From assembly GCA_038043465.1 (NCBI GenBank), contig JBBTBX010000006.1, positions 372,001 through 436,000 on the forward strand: DNA of 64,000 nucleotides. Direction: 5' to 3'. Position numbers and translations under genes: made by a program. The notes beneath the pieces were generated by a model that saw only the letters and a program-made list of their open reading frames with translations, was not told the origin of the DNA and searched no databases. Shown here one piece after another: positions 8,142-15,579 of this stretch. The DNA comes from SXRF01 sp038043465. Its GTDB lineage: Bacteria; Pseudomonadota; Alphaproteobacteria; Rickettsiales; SXRF01. Each line of letters opens with the position of its first letter. The first letter of the stretch is position 1.

Positions 8142-8691
8142 ATGCCAATAAAACTTCCTCCATATACAGGTATGATACTGCGTTGTGACTTTTCAGGATT
8201 AAAACCGCCAGAGATGGTAAAAATTCGTCCAGTTTTAGTTATTTCTCCACGCCCAGAAAGATTGAGTAAAAAAACTTGTATAGTAGTTGCTCTCAGCACT
8301 ACAACTCCAGATCCAATAGAAAAATATCATCTTAGAATTGAACTCCCCAACAAATTACCAGATAACCTATCTCGTGAATGCTAGATAAAAGGAGATATGA
8401 TTTATAGCCTTTCTTTTGAGAGGATGGATTTGTATCGTTATGCTAGAGAGAGACCTCTGCATAATGCGTCATTGCGAGTGAAACGAAGCAATCCATCTTT
8501 CTATGATGCTTAATTTTACTGGATTGCCACGTCGGCTTCGCCTCCTCGCAATGACGAAAAACGCATTATGCAGAGGTCTTAGAGATCATGAAGGAAAACG
8601 GAAATATTATTATGATAGGGTTTCAGCAGATATTATTCAAAAAGCAAGAAAAGCAGTCGCTTACGCAATTGGCGTTCCGTATATGGAATAA
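8142..8691 (+). pseudogene. MazF/PemK-family toxin pseudogene
   Basis: The intact N-terminus (GMILRCDFSGLKPPEMVKIRPVLVISP) is that of a PemK/MazF endoribonuclease. The frame stops at TAG 8382-8384, after REC, where the family usually has Trp (TGG to TAG would explain it). The same frame continues IKGDMIYSLSFERMDLYRYAR, then a 130-bp palindromic element interrupts it. Beyond the element the frame resumes as RDHEGKRKYYYDRVSADIIQ to a TAA at 8689-8691. Removing the element and one copy of TAGAGA restores a continuous reading frame. No antitoxin gene is seen next to it. Confidence 0.85.
8450..8579. mobile_element. 130-bp palindromic MITE-like element inserted in mazF
   Basis: The ends are 19-bp perfect inverted repeats: AGACCTCTGCATAATGCGT at 8451-8469 and its complement at 8561-8579. 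Inside, CGTCATTGCGAG and CTCGCAATGACG form a second inverted pair. It is flanked by a 6-bp direct repeat TAGAGA at 8444-8449 and 8580-8585, which looks like a target duplication; clean excision restores the mazF frame. It has no coding capacity, so it would need a transposase in trans. The GTCATTGCGAG core resembles palindromic repeats seen in many bacterial genomes. Confidence 0.8.
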
Positions 8692-8769
8692 ACTTGACTT
8701 TCATATCAAAAAAATGGATAATCAACAGGTTAGCTTCGCACTTCTTCGGAAGCGTGTTAAGCCTCAAGA

Positions 8770-8797
8770 CCTTTTAAATTATTTATAATTTAAAAGG
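8770..8797. repeat. 28-bp perfect AT-rich palindrome
   Basis: CCTTTTAAATTAT (8770-8782), a two-base centre, and its exact complement at 8785-8797. It lies in the non-coding stretch 8692-8958 between the mazF remnant and lpxK, which otherwise holds only the terminator at 8851-8880. It could be a factor-independent hairpin or a repeat remnant. Confidence 0.5.
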
Positions 8798-8850
8798 CTG
8801 CCACGCTGATTGTTGATAACAAAACTAGTGCGTGGCATAGCGGATAACAA

Positions 8851-8880
8851 AAAGCTCGATGAAAACCATCGGGCTTTTTT
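8851..8880 (+). terminator. intrinsic terminator upstream of lpxK
   Basis: Stem AAAGCTCGATG (8851-8861), loop AAAAC, CATCGGGCTTT (8867-8877) with one G-T pair, running into a T tract to 8880. It would end transcription coming from the waaA/mazF side, so lpxK at 8959 probably has its own promoter in the AT-rich 8881-8958 region. Confidence 0.75.
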
Positions 8881-8958
8881 GTTGCTAAATTCTTGTATTT
8901 TTTCTCTATTGTTATTACTGTAGATTAAATTTAATAAAAGCGTGGAAATTACCAAACT

Positions 8959-9942
8959 ATGAAAGCACCTCGTTTCTGGCAATCTAAAAATATAATTTCT
9001 ACTCTGCTATTGCCGTTTTCGTGGATTTATCTTTGTGCAAGCAGAATTTGCTACAATTGCATTACTCCTGTAACCCTTCCCATACCAGTTATCTGCGTGG
9101 GAAATTTAACCGTGGGCGGGGCGGGGAAAACGCCAGTAGCTCTGCATATTGGCGAATTACTCAAAAAGAAAAATATCAAGGCATTTTTTGTGAGCCGTGG
9201 CTATGGCGGCAACCAGAAATCTGCGGTGCGCGTTAACGCAGAATTACATAGCGCGCTGCAGGTGGGTGACGAACCATTGTTACTCGCCCAGATCCTTCCT
9301 ACCATCGTTGGAAAAAATCGGGTGGAAGCTGCCAATCTTGCTATCGCGCAGGGCGCGGAAATAATTGTTATGGATGATGGATTTCAAAACCCAACACTCA
9401 CTAAAAATCTTTCATTAATCGTGGTTGATAGAAGGCTCAGTTTTGGCAATGAAAGATTGCTGCCCGCAGGACCACTTCGCGAAAAAGTGGCAAATGGGCT
9501 TAAGCGCGCGGGGGCAATTGTGATTATTAACCCAGCTAATTTCATGCCTACTTCACTGCCTAACATCCCCTTCTTGCTCGCCCGCTCACAACCAAGGCCT
9601 TCTATGCTTGCGCTTAACGGCAAAAAAATCATAGCCTTTTGCGGCATCGCAATTCCCCATAAATTTTATTATATGCTAAAAAATGCTGGCGCAGAAATAG
9701 TTGAAAAAATATCATTTGCCGACCATTATTATTACAAAGCAAAAGACCTGCAATTACTGCATCAGAAAGCCAAAGAACATGGCGCGGCACTAGTTACCAC
9801 CAGCAAAGATTTTGCGCGAATGGGGAAAGAATTTAAAGATGAAATCAGGGATATCCAAATTGCCGAAATGGGGCTGGTATTTGAAAATCAAGACAAACTG
9901 GAATCACTAATTGAAGAAGCGATAAATGCTAAAAAAAGCTAA
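8959..9942 (+). CDS. lpxK: tetraacyldisaccharide 4'-kinase
   Basis: A 327-residue inner-membrane-associated P-loop kinase that phosphorylates the 4' position of the lipid A disaccharide. After an N-terminal hydrophobic helix, the motif VGNLTVGGAGKTP carries the Walker A; VSRGYGG, GDEPLLLA, DDGFQNP and the RRLSFGNERLLPAGPLRE block are characteristic. Length fits the family. lpxL begins inside its 3' end (17-base overlap), so the two are translationally coupled. Confidence 0.96.
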   Translation: MKAPRFWQSKNIISTLLLPFSWIYLCASRICYNCITPVTLPIPVICVGNLTVGGAGKTPVALHIGELLKKKNIKAFFVSRGYGGNQKSAVRVNAELHSALQVGDEPLLLAQILPTIVGKNRVEAANLAIAQGAEIIVMDDGFQNPTLTKNLSLIVVDRRLSFGNERLLPAGPLREKVANGLKRAGAIVIINPANFMPTSLPNIPFLLARSQPRPSMLALNGKKIIAFCGIAIPHKFYYMLKNAGAEIVEKISFADHYYYKAKDLQLLHQKAKEHGAALVTTSKDFARMGKEFKDEIRDIQIAEMGLVFENQDKLESLIEEAINAKKS

Positions 9943-10786
9943 ACATTCTATCGAAGCGATAGTTCTATATCTGCTATTCACCGCCCTGCGCCAATTTTCA
10001 CTGGACAGCGCGTCAGTCATCGGAGGGCTGATGGCAAGGTCGGTTGGACCATATCTTTCTGCTCATAAAACCGCCCGAGAAAACCTAAAAAATATCTTTC
10101 CTAAGCTTTCCAGAAACGAAATAAACCAGCTTCTGGATAAAATGTGGGATAATCTAGGGCGCGTAGCTGCTGAACTCGCTCATTTACAGGGTGATTACAT
10201 TATAAAACGGATTAAAATCACTGGCGCGGAAAATTTACCCGCGCAAGGCAAGCCAGCTTTTTTATTCTCAGGGCATGTTGGCAATTGGGAGTTACTCGCT
10301 CCGGTTGCGGGGCTTCATAACCGCCCGATAACCGCAGTGTACCGCGAAGCAAATAACCCGCTGGTCGATGATATGATCGCTAAAATCCGTGCCACACGCT
10401 GTTTTAATATGATTCCCAAAGGCAGGCAGGGCGCAGTTAAAATTGTGCGCGCCATTAAAAATAACGAGGCTATCGCCATGCTGGTTGACCAGAAAATGAA
10501 TGATGGTATTTCAGTGCCGTTTTTTGGGCGTGATGCCATGACCGCCCCTGCCATTGCCGAGCTGGCACTGCGTTATGACGCACCTATTATTCCCGCCCGC
10601 GTCATCCGCACCAAAGGCGCAAATTTTGAAACCATAATATACAAACCACTAGAATATAAAAAAACAGGCGATAAAGATAAAGACGCATATAATATCATGC
10701 TGGCTATAAACCAAATGCTGGAAGGCTGGATTCGCGAACACCCCGAACAATGGTTCTGGGTGCATAAACGCTGGCCTAAGGCTTAA
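9926..10786 (+). CDS. lpxL: lipid A biosynthesis acyltransferase (LpxL/HtrB type)
   Basis: A 286-residue inner-membrane acyltransferase that adds a secondary acyl chain to Kdo-lipid A. The catalytic H-x4-E motif is present as H117 to E122 in SGHVGNWELL. Other family blocks are MIPKGRQGAVKIVRAI, LVDQKMNDGISVPFFG and HPEQWFWVHKRW near the C-terminus. It is coupled to lpxK upstream and converges on xseA, with an 11-base tail-to-tail overlap at 10776-10786. The position acylated cannot be decided, so the L versus M assignment is tentative. Confidence 0.9.
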   Translation: MLKKAKHSIEAIVLYLLFTALRQFSLDSASVIGGLMARSVGPYLSAHKTARENLKNIFPKLSRNEINQLLDKMWDNLGRVAAELAHLQGDYIIKRIKITGAENLPAQGKPAFLFSGHVGNWELLAPVAGLHNRPITAVYREANNPLVDDMIAKIRATRCFNMIPKGRQGAVKIVRAIKNNEAIAMLVDQKMNDGISVPFFGRDAMTAPAIAELALRYDAPIIPARVIRTKGANFETIIYKPLEYKKTGDKDKDAYNIMLAINQMLEGWIREHPEQWFWVHKRWPKA

Positions 10787-12128
10787 CGACCAATTCTCCA
10801 TCAGCAAAAATAACTGTCAGTGATTCATTGGTTTTTGCTTCTTTTGCTGTGGTTACGAGTTTATCATTTTTTCCTTTAACTAGTGCAAAGCCACGCGCTA
10901 GTATTTTCTTGTAATTTACGCTCTCCATCAGACTAACAAGATTCGTTAGTTTCTCCCTGCGTGCATCAATTATTCGCAGTGATGCGGTATTTATTCTTGC
11001 CTGCAATTCCAATAATTTTTCACCAGTCTTGTTAATTTCGTTTTTAAGAGCTTGTGGGCGCAGATGTGTGGCAAGCATTGCCAGTTGTTGTTCTTTGCGA
11101 GTGAGTAAGGCTGGTAGGGCAGCAATTAGTCTTTCCTGCCAGTCATCCAATCGCTGGGTTGCTGTTTGCAATAATTGTACAGGTCTTGGCAGTCCGCGTG
11201 CCAGCCCCTGCAATTGTTCACCGCGCTGCGTAAGCAAGCGGGAAAGCGCACCATCATGGCGTAGTGAGAGCTGCCCCACAGCAAGGCGCAGTTCATCACG
11301 CACTGGCACAGCCATTTCAGCAGCGGCAGTTGGTGTTGGTGCGCGCATATCCGAGGCATAATCAATAAGCGTGGTATCAGTTTCATGTCCGACGGCAGAG
11401 ATTAAAGGAATTTTTGAGTTTGCCGCCGCCCGCACCACAATTTCTTCATTAAACGCCCAAAGGTCTTCTATTGAGCCACCGCCACGAGCAACAATGAGTA
11501 AGTCAGGGGTCGGGATTCGGGATTCAGGATTCAAGGAATTAAAGAAATCTATAGCACTTGCGATTTGTTCAGCCGCGCCCTCACCCTGCACTGCCACTGG
11601 ATAAACCAGAACATGTACTGGAAAACGCTCGGAAATTCGGTGGAGAATATCGCGGATTACAGCGCCAGTCGGTGAAGTAATCACCCCAATCACCTGCGGC
11701 AAAAACGGCAGTTTTTTCTTGCGCTCCTGCGCAAACAACCCCTCTTTTTCCAGCTCAACGCGGCGTTTTTCGAGCAGTGCCATAAGCGCGCCCGCACCTG
11801 CTGGCTGCATCGAATCCACCACAATTTGATAAGATGATTTTCCAGGATAGGTGGTAAGCTTTCCTGTTGCCACCACTTCCAACCCATCTTCTGGCTTAAA
11901 AGCAAATTTGCCAACTGTACCTTTCCAGCAAACAGCGTCTATTACAGCAGAATCATCCTTCAGGCGAAAATAAACATGCCCTGAACTCGCTATTTTCCAA
12001 CCTGAAATCTCACCGCGCAGCGAAACCCGCCCAAACCTGTCCTCCACCATCCGCTTGATGGACTGCGCCACCTCGCTTACGGAATAGATTATTTGATTAT
12101 GATTGAAATCCGGCTGATTTTCTGGCAT
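10776..12128 (-). CDS. xseA: exodeoxyribonuclease VII large subunit
   Basis: A 450-residue subunit of the single-strand-specific nuclease ExoVII. The N-terminal OB-fold (SVSEVAQSIKRMVEDRFGRVSLRGEISG) is followed by the catalytic region GVITSPTGAVIRDIL and LLIVARGGGSIEDLWAFNEE, then a long helical C-terminal part. Two oddities are visible. The first 17 codons are duplicated at 12811-12861 on the far side of a parDE module, so xseA now sits four bases downstream of parE. In addition, a 7-bp tandem repeat at 11505-11532 encodes NPESRIPTPD inside the protein. No xseB is present in the window. Confidence 0.95.
   Translation of the reverse strand: MPENQPDFNHNQIIYSVSEVAQSIKRMVEDRFGRVSLRGEISGWKIASSGHVYFRLKDDSAVIDAVCWKGTVGKFAFKPEDGLEVVATGKLTTYPGKSSYQIVVDSMQPAGAGALMALLEKRRVELEKEGLFAQERKKKLPFLPQVIGVITSPTGAVIRDILHRISERFPVHVLVYPVAVQGEGAAEQIASAIDFFNSLNPESRIPTPDLLIVARGGGSIEDLWAFNEEIVVRAAANSKIPLISAVGHETDTTLIDYASDMRAPTPTAAAEMAVPVRDELRLAVGQLSLRHDGALSRLLTQRGEQLQGLARGLPRPVQLLQTATQRLDDWQERLIAALPALLTRKEQQLAMLATHLRPQALKNEINKTGEKLLELQARINTASLRIIDARREKLTNLVSLMESVNYKKILARGFALVKGKNDKLVTTAKEAKTNESLTVIFADGELVVKP
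11505..11532. repeat. heptamer array GGGATTC inside xseA
   Basis: Units AGGGGTC, GGGATTC, GGGATTC and AGGATTC in direct tandem (28 bases). Read on the coding strand they give PESRIPTP, placed just before the conserved LLIVARGGGS block. The same unit, in the same coding orientation, occurs in hemF at 62168-62193. Confidence 0.85.
12077..12128 (-). repeat. xseA 5' end, functional copy of a 52-bp direct repeat
   Basis: This 52-bp segment holds the xseA start codon and first codons. It matches 12811-12861 with one indel and one substitution, in the same orientation. The two copies bracket the parE-parD module, as expected if the module arrived with a duplication of its target. Confidence 0.85.
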
Positions 12129-12132
12129 CTAC

Positions 12133-12516
12133 TTAAGCTTCACCTCTATATTGAGCAATCTCACGCTGAAAAATTGCTGCTCCTTCATTTATTATGTTTG
12201 GTACATCCTGAGTCTGTCGCAAAACGGCAGCGATATGAATATTATTGTTCATCGGAACATAGATAACATAATGTTCACGAATTGGGTATATTGATAATCC
12301 ACTTTCGCCTGTTAATTCTGGGCGTATTGGAAAGGATTTATAGTTATCTGCGATATATTGAAGAGCTTTGTCTATGTCCTGAAAATATTTTTTCGTTACA
12401 GCACGACCAAACTTAGCAAGTGACCATTTCTTATGATCACGCAACTGGTTAATTGCGGTTGGTGAGAGAAAATAGCTACAGCTACGTGACAAATTACTAT
12501 TCCTCGTTAAAAACAT
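12133..12516 (-). CDS. parE: ParE/RelE-superfamily toxin
   Basis: A 127-residue toxin of the ParE/RelE fold; ParE members poison gyrase, RelE members cleave mRNA, and sequence alone leans to ParE. Seen are YFLSPTAINQL, LQYIADNY, IRPELTGESGLSIYPIREHYVIYVP and IHIAAVLRQTQD, the usual strand-helix order. ATG 12516 overlaps the antitoxin end by 20 bases; a TTG at 12492 with GAGG upstream is an alternative start that would give a more typical length. Its stop lies four bases before the xseA start. The module is flanked by duplicated xseA sequence, a sign of acquisition. Confidence 0.85.
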   Translation of the reverse strand: MFLTRNSNLSRSCSYFLSPTAINQLRDHKKWSLAKFGRAVTKKYFQDIDKALQYIADNYKSFPIRPELTGESGLSIYPIREHYVIYVPMNNNIHIAAVLRQTQDVPNIINEGAAIFQREIAQYRGEA

Positions 12517-12721
12517 CCATAGCAGTTTTCTTTACCGATTTTCCTTGCCGTATTTCCTGCAAACCATGCACAATACTGGAAGTGGTTCGCTGGGCACGAT
12601 CTTTACGAATAAGGTCACGTACAAACTCACTAGGAGTTGCATAAACATCATTATCGCTGGCACGTTCGTCCACATAACGGCGTAATTCAGTAGTCAGCTG
12701 AATATTCAGGCTATTACTCAT
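12497..12721 (-). CDS. parD: ParD-like ribbon-helix-helix antitoxin
   Basis: A 74-residue antitoxin with an N-terminal ribbon-helix-helix (SLNIQLTTELRRYVDERASDNDVYATPSEFVRDLIRKD) for DNA binding and a C-terminal tail (GLQEIRQGKSVKK) expected to wrap the toxin. The ATG at 12721 is preferred over the GTG at 12730 because AGGG lies at a suitable distance and the protein then begins MSNSLNIQL. It is first in the parD-parE order. A promoter with two copies of AATTGCCAT upstream suggests autorepression. Confidence 0.88.
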   Translation of the reverse strand: MSNSLNIQLTTELRRYVDERASDNDVYATPSEFVRDLIRKDRAQRTTSSIVHGLQEIRQGKSVKKTAMDVFNEE

Positions 12722-12754
12722 TATCGGCACCCTTTCTGCTTTTATAACTGTGCT

Positions 12755-12794
12755 ATTCTAACATAAATTGCCATTAAACGTCAATAATTGCCAT
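12755..12794 (-). promoter_or_regulatory. parDE promoter with repeated operator
   Basis: On the minus strand: -35 TTGACG (12779-12784) and -10 TAGAAT (12755-12760) with an 18-base spacer. Two direct copies of ATGGCAATT (plus-strand AATTGCCAT at 12766-12774 and 12786-12794), 20 bases apart, overlap the promoter and are good candidates for ParD binding sites. Confidence 0.55.
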
Positions 12795-12810
12795 AAATCT
12801 ACATCTTCAT

Positions 12811-12861
12811 TTACGGATAGATTATTTGATTATGATTGAAATCCGGCTGATTTTCTAGCAT
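12811..12861 (-). repeat. orphan copy of xseA 5' end
   Basis: A 51-bp near-copy of 12077-12128 (one missing base, one substitution), lying 34 bases from the purD start. The missing base shifts the frame and no xseA follows, so it is a relic. It probably marks where xseA originally began, divergently from purD, before parDE was inserted. Confidence 0.8.
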
Positions 12862-12895
12862 ATGAGTAGCAATAACATAATTTATGAGGGATTCA

Positions 12896-14155
12896 ATGAA
12901 TAAGGTTCTGGTAATTGGTGGTGGTGGGCGTGAACATGCGCTGTGCTGGCGGCTAAAACAATCACCCAGCGTATCGCAGGTTTTTTGCGCTCCCGGCAAT
13001 GCTGGCATCGCGCAGGACGTAACTTGTGTTCCCCTTAGCAAGCCTGATGAAATTATAATTTTCTGCAAAAGCGAAAATATCGCGCTGGTGGTGGTTGGTC
13101 CCGAGCAACCGCTGGTAGACGGACTTGCGGATGCCCTGCATGGCGCAAATATTCCGGTATTTGGCTGTAGCCAGAAAGCAGCTCAGCTTGAAGGCTCTAA
13201 AGTTTTTATGAAAGAGCTTTGTAAAAAATATGGAATACCCACCGCTGCTTATGGTTGTTTTACTGATAAAGCAGCAGCTTTATCCTTCTTAGAAGGGAAA
13301 TCCTTGCCAATCGTGATAAAAGTAGATGGTCTGGCGGCGGGCAAAGGTGTTATCATCGCTGAAAATAAAAAAGAAGCGGTTGAAGCCATAGAAAACATGT
13401 TCTCTGGCGAGTTTGGCGCAGCTGGTTCACAAATTGTAATCGAAGAGTTTTTAGATGGTAAAGAAGCCAGTTTCTTTGCCATTTGTGACGGCAAAAAAGC
13501 CGTAGAATTTGGCTATGCGCAGGATCATAAACGCGCCTATGACGGCGATAAAGGGCCAAACACTGGCGGCATGGGAACATACAGCCCGCCTCCGCTTGTA
13601 ACCGAGAAAATCCGCAAGGAAGTAATGGATAAAATCATTCATCCCACCATGCAGGCGATGGAAAAAGAAGGTTGCCCATTTTCCGGTGTGTTGTTCGCCG
13701 GTTTAATGCTCACCAAAGACGGGGCAAAACTGCTCGAATATAATGCGCGTTTTGGTGATCCGGAAACCCAATCACTAATGCTGCGCTTCGATGGTGATTT
13801 GTTTAAGCTGCTGCTTTCCTGTGCGAATGGCGCAGTTGATGAAAAATATATTTCATTTACGAAACAAGCTGCAGTTTGCGTGGTTATGGCAGCAGGTGGC
13901 TATCCTGCTGCTTATGAAAAAGGCAGCGTGATTCGCAATCTTAAAAAAGCAGGATCATTTCCGGGTGTAAAAATTTTCCACGCTGGAACTGCTGAGAAAG
14001 ATGGTGAGATTATCAATGTCGGCGGAAGGGTTCTAGGAGTAACCGCACTGGGGAACAGCATTAAGGAAGCACAGCAAAATGCCTATAAAGCGGTTGATTT
14101 AATTGACTGGAAAGAAGGATTTTGTAGGCGCGACATAGCTTGGCAGGCGGTTTAA
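12896..14155 (+). CDS. purD: phosphoribosylamine--glycine ligase
   Basis: A 419-residue ATP-grasp enzyme that makes glycinamide ribonucleotide in de novo purine synthesis. Family blocks are VLVIGGGGREHALCW at the N-terminus, GPEQPLVDGL, VIKVDGLAAGKGV, DHKRAYDGDKGPNTGGMGTYSPPP and EYNARFGDPETQ. ATG 12896 is chosen over an in-frame ATG at 12884 because GAGGG lies five bases before it and the protein then starts at the usual position. It is divergent from the parDE-xseA block. Confidence 0.96.
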   Translation: MNKVLVIGGGGREHALCWRLKQSPSVSQVFCAPGNAGIAQDVTCVPLSKPDEIIIFCKSENIALVVVGPEQPLVDGLADALHGANIPVFGCSQKAAQLEGSKVFMKELCKKYGIPTAAYGCFTDKAAALSFLEGKSLPIVIKVDGLAAGKGVIIAENKKEAVEAIENMFSGEFGAAGSQIVIEEFLDGKEASFFAICDGKKAVEFGYAQDHKRAYDGDKGPNTGGMGTYSPPPLVTEKIRKEVMDKIIHPTMQAMEKEGCPFSGVLFAGLMLTKDGAKLLEYNARFGDPETQSLMLRFDGDLFKLLLSCANGAVDEKYISFTKQAAVCVVMAAGGYPAAYEKGSVIRNLKKAGSFPGVKIFHAGTAEKDGEIINVGGRVLGVTALGNSIKEAQQNAYKAVDLIDWKEGFCRRDIAWQAV

Positions 14156-14177
14156 AAAGCCGACTAAGCTTGTTGCC

Positions 14178-14205
14178 CTAGACCCCGTGTCGTAGCACAG
14201 GGTGT
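14178..14205. repeat. short palindromic repeat with CTAGACCCCGTGTC
   Basis: CTAGACCCCGTGTC at 14178-14191 followed by a partly complementary CACAGGGT arm. The same 14-mer occurs inverted at 62673-62686 after hemF. It sits between the convergent purD and yciB ends, so it may also serve as a weak terminator. Confidence 0.55.
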
Positions 14206-14208
14206 CAG

Positions 14209-14745
14209 CTATTCCTTCCCATACTTCTTAATAAGTGGAATTTGCAGAAATGTAAATAACATAGTCAGGGTAAGCATCCCGAATACTTTAAAATTCACCC
14301 AGAAATCGGTGGAGAAACTCCGCCAGATAAATTCATTAAGCACTGCCAGAAATATAAAAAACAACCCCCAGCGCAGGGAAAGTATGCGCCAGCCCTCATC
14401 ACTCATCTCTAACGCGCTTTCCAGTACATATTTAAGCAACGACTTTTTAAAATAAAGCCCACCCAGCAAAACAGAGGCAAATATCAGATTAACCAGAGTT
14501 GGCTTCATTTTAATAAAAGTATCATCCTGAAGCAGCAAGGTAAGGGTGCCAAAAGTGGCAATCACCACCCCGGAAACCAGTGGCATAACGGCAATTTTCT
14601 TTTCAATCCAGTATGTTATAATCAACGAAATTATGCTGGTACCCATTATTGCAGCCGTGGCGGCAAATACTCCGGCAAACCTATAAGTAAAGAAAAATAT
14701 GGCCAAAGGACCTATATCTAAGAGTAATTTTAGCTTGGAATTCAC
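14209..14745 (-). CDS. yciB: inner membrane septation protein A (YciB/IspZ family)
   Basis: A 178-residue polytopic inner-membrane protein linked to cell division and envelope integrity. Five to six hydrophobic segments are visible. Family features include LLLDIGPLAIFFFTYRFAGVF at the start, the TLLLQDDTFIKMKPT loop, SDEGWRILSLRWG and NEFIWRSFSTDFWVNFKVFG. Length is typical. It is convergent with purD and divergent from the phoB-like gene. Confidence 0.9.
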   Translation of the reverse strand: MNSKLKLLLDIGPLAIFFFTYRFAGVFAATAAIMGTSIISLIITYWIEKKIAVMPLVSGVVIATFGTLTLLLQDDTFIKMKPTLVNLIFASVLLGGLYFKKSLLKYVLESALEMSDEGWRILSLRWGLFFIFLAVLNEFIWRSFSTDFWVNFKVFGMLTLTMLFTFLQIPLIKKYGKE

Positions 14746-14835
14746 AGATTTATCTTTTTATTAACCACTATTGCCTATAAATAATACTATGTTACAATGC
14801 CGGTTCGTGCAATCAGCTTTTAAGGATAATAGGTT

Positions 14836-15573
14836 TTGGAAATATCTGTTTTAATTGTTGAAGATGAAATAGCTATCGTCACTTTGCTGCGTTATAATTT
14901 AGAGCGTGAGGGCTTTCGCGTATTTTCCACAGGCGACGGCGAAGAAGCTGTCGGCATGGTAAAGGATTATAAGCCGGATATCATCGTTCTGGACTGGATG
15001 CTCCCGTCAATGTCGGGCATTGACATTTGCAAGCAACTGCGCTGGAGTCAGGATACTAAAGGCATCCCTATCATCATGCTTTCGGCGCGCGGTGAGGAAA
15101 GCGATAGGATAAGGGGGCTTGATGCTGGGGCCGATGACTATCTGGTAAAACCCTTTTCCCCGGCAGAATTAATTGCCCGTATCCGCGCAATATTTCGTCG
15201 CTTCCGCCCAGCTTTATCGGAAAAAATCCTGGCCTTTGCTGGCATAAAAATGGATGTTGCTGGTCATAAAGTTACCCGTAATGACTCAGAAGTTCATTTA
15301 AGCCCAACTGAATTTTCACTGCTGCGCTACCTTCTGGAACATCCCGCCCGCGTGTTTTCCCGCGAGCAGCTGCTCGACGCGGTATGGGGACACGATATTT
15401 ATGTTGAACTGCGTACTGTTGACGTACATGTCCGCCGTCTGCGCAAAGGGCTGGATTATGATGGCAAACAACCGGATCTAATCCGCACCGTGCGCTCTGC
15501 TGGCTACGCGCTTGAAGAAAATCCCGTTGACGAAGAAATACCTGATGAATCCGGGGAAATTGGCGATAAATAG
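14836..15573 (+). CDS. phoB: PhoB-like response regulator
   Basis: A 245-residue OmpR/PhoB-type transcription factor. The receiver domain has the acidic pair E9-D10, phosphoacceptor D53 in VLDWMLPS and K105 in LVKPFSP; the C-terminal winged helix contains HLSPTEFSLLRYLLEHPARVFSREQLLD and VDVHVRRLRKGL. Likely role is phosphate-responsive control, by similarity. The start is TTG at 14836, preceded by TAAGGATAATAGG. No sensor kinase or pst gene is adjacent. A possible promoter lies in 14770-14800 (TTGCCT, 16 bases, TACAAT). Confidence 0.88.
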   Translation: MEISVLIVEDEIAIVTLLRYNLEREGFRVFSTGDGEEAVGMVKDYKPDIIVLDWMLPSMSGIDICKQLRWSQDTKGIPIIMLSARGEESDRIRGLDAGADDYLVKPFSPAELIARIRAIFRRFRPALSEKILAFAGIKMDVAGHKVTRNDSEVHLSPTEFSLLRYLLEHPARVFSREQLLDAVWGHDIYVELRTVDVHVRRLRKGLDYDGKQPDLIRTVRSAGYALEENPVDEEIPDESGEIGDK

Positions 15574-15579
15574 CCAAAA

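Noticed and set aside
8588..8788. 66-residue frame after the mobile element
   Set aside because: It is a different frame of the mazF 3' remnant; the frame that continues the toxin family sequence ends at 8691.
8779..8982. 67-residue minus-strand frame upstream of lpxK
   Set aside because: It runs through a palindrome and a terminator into the lpxK start and has no protein-like features.
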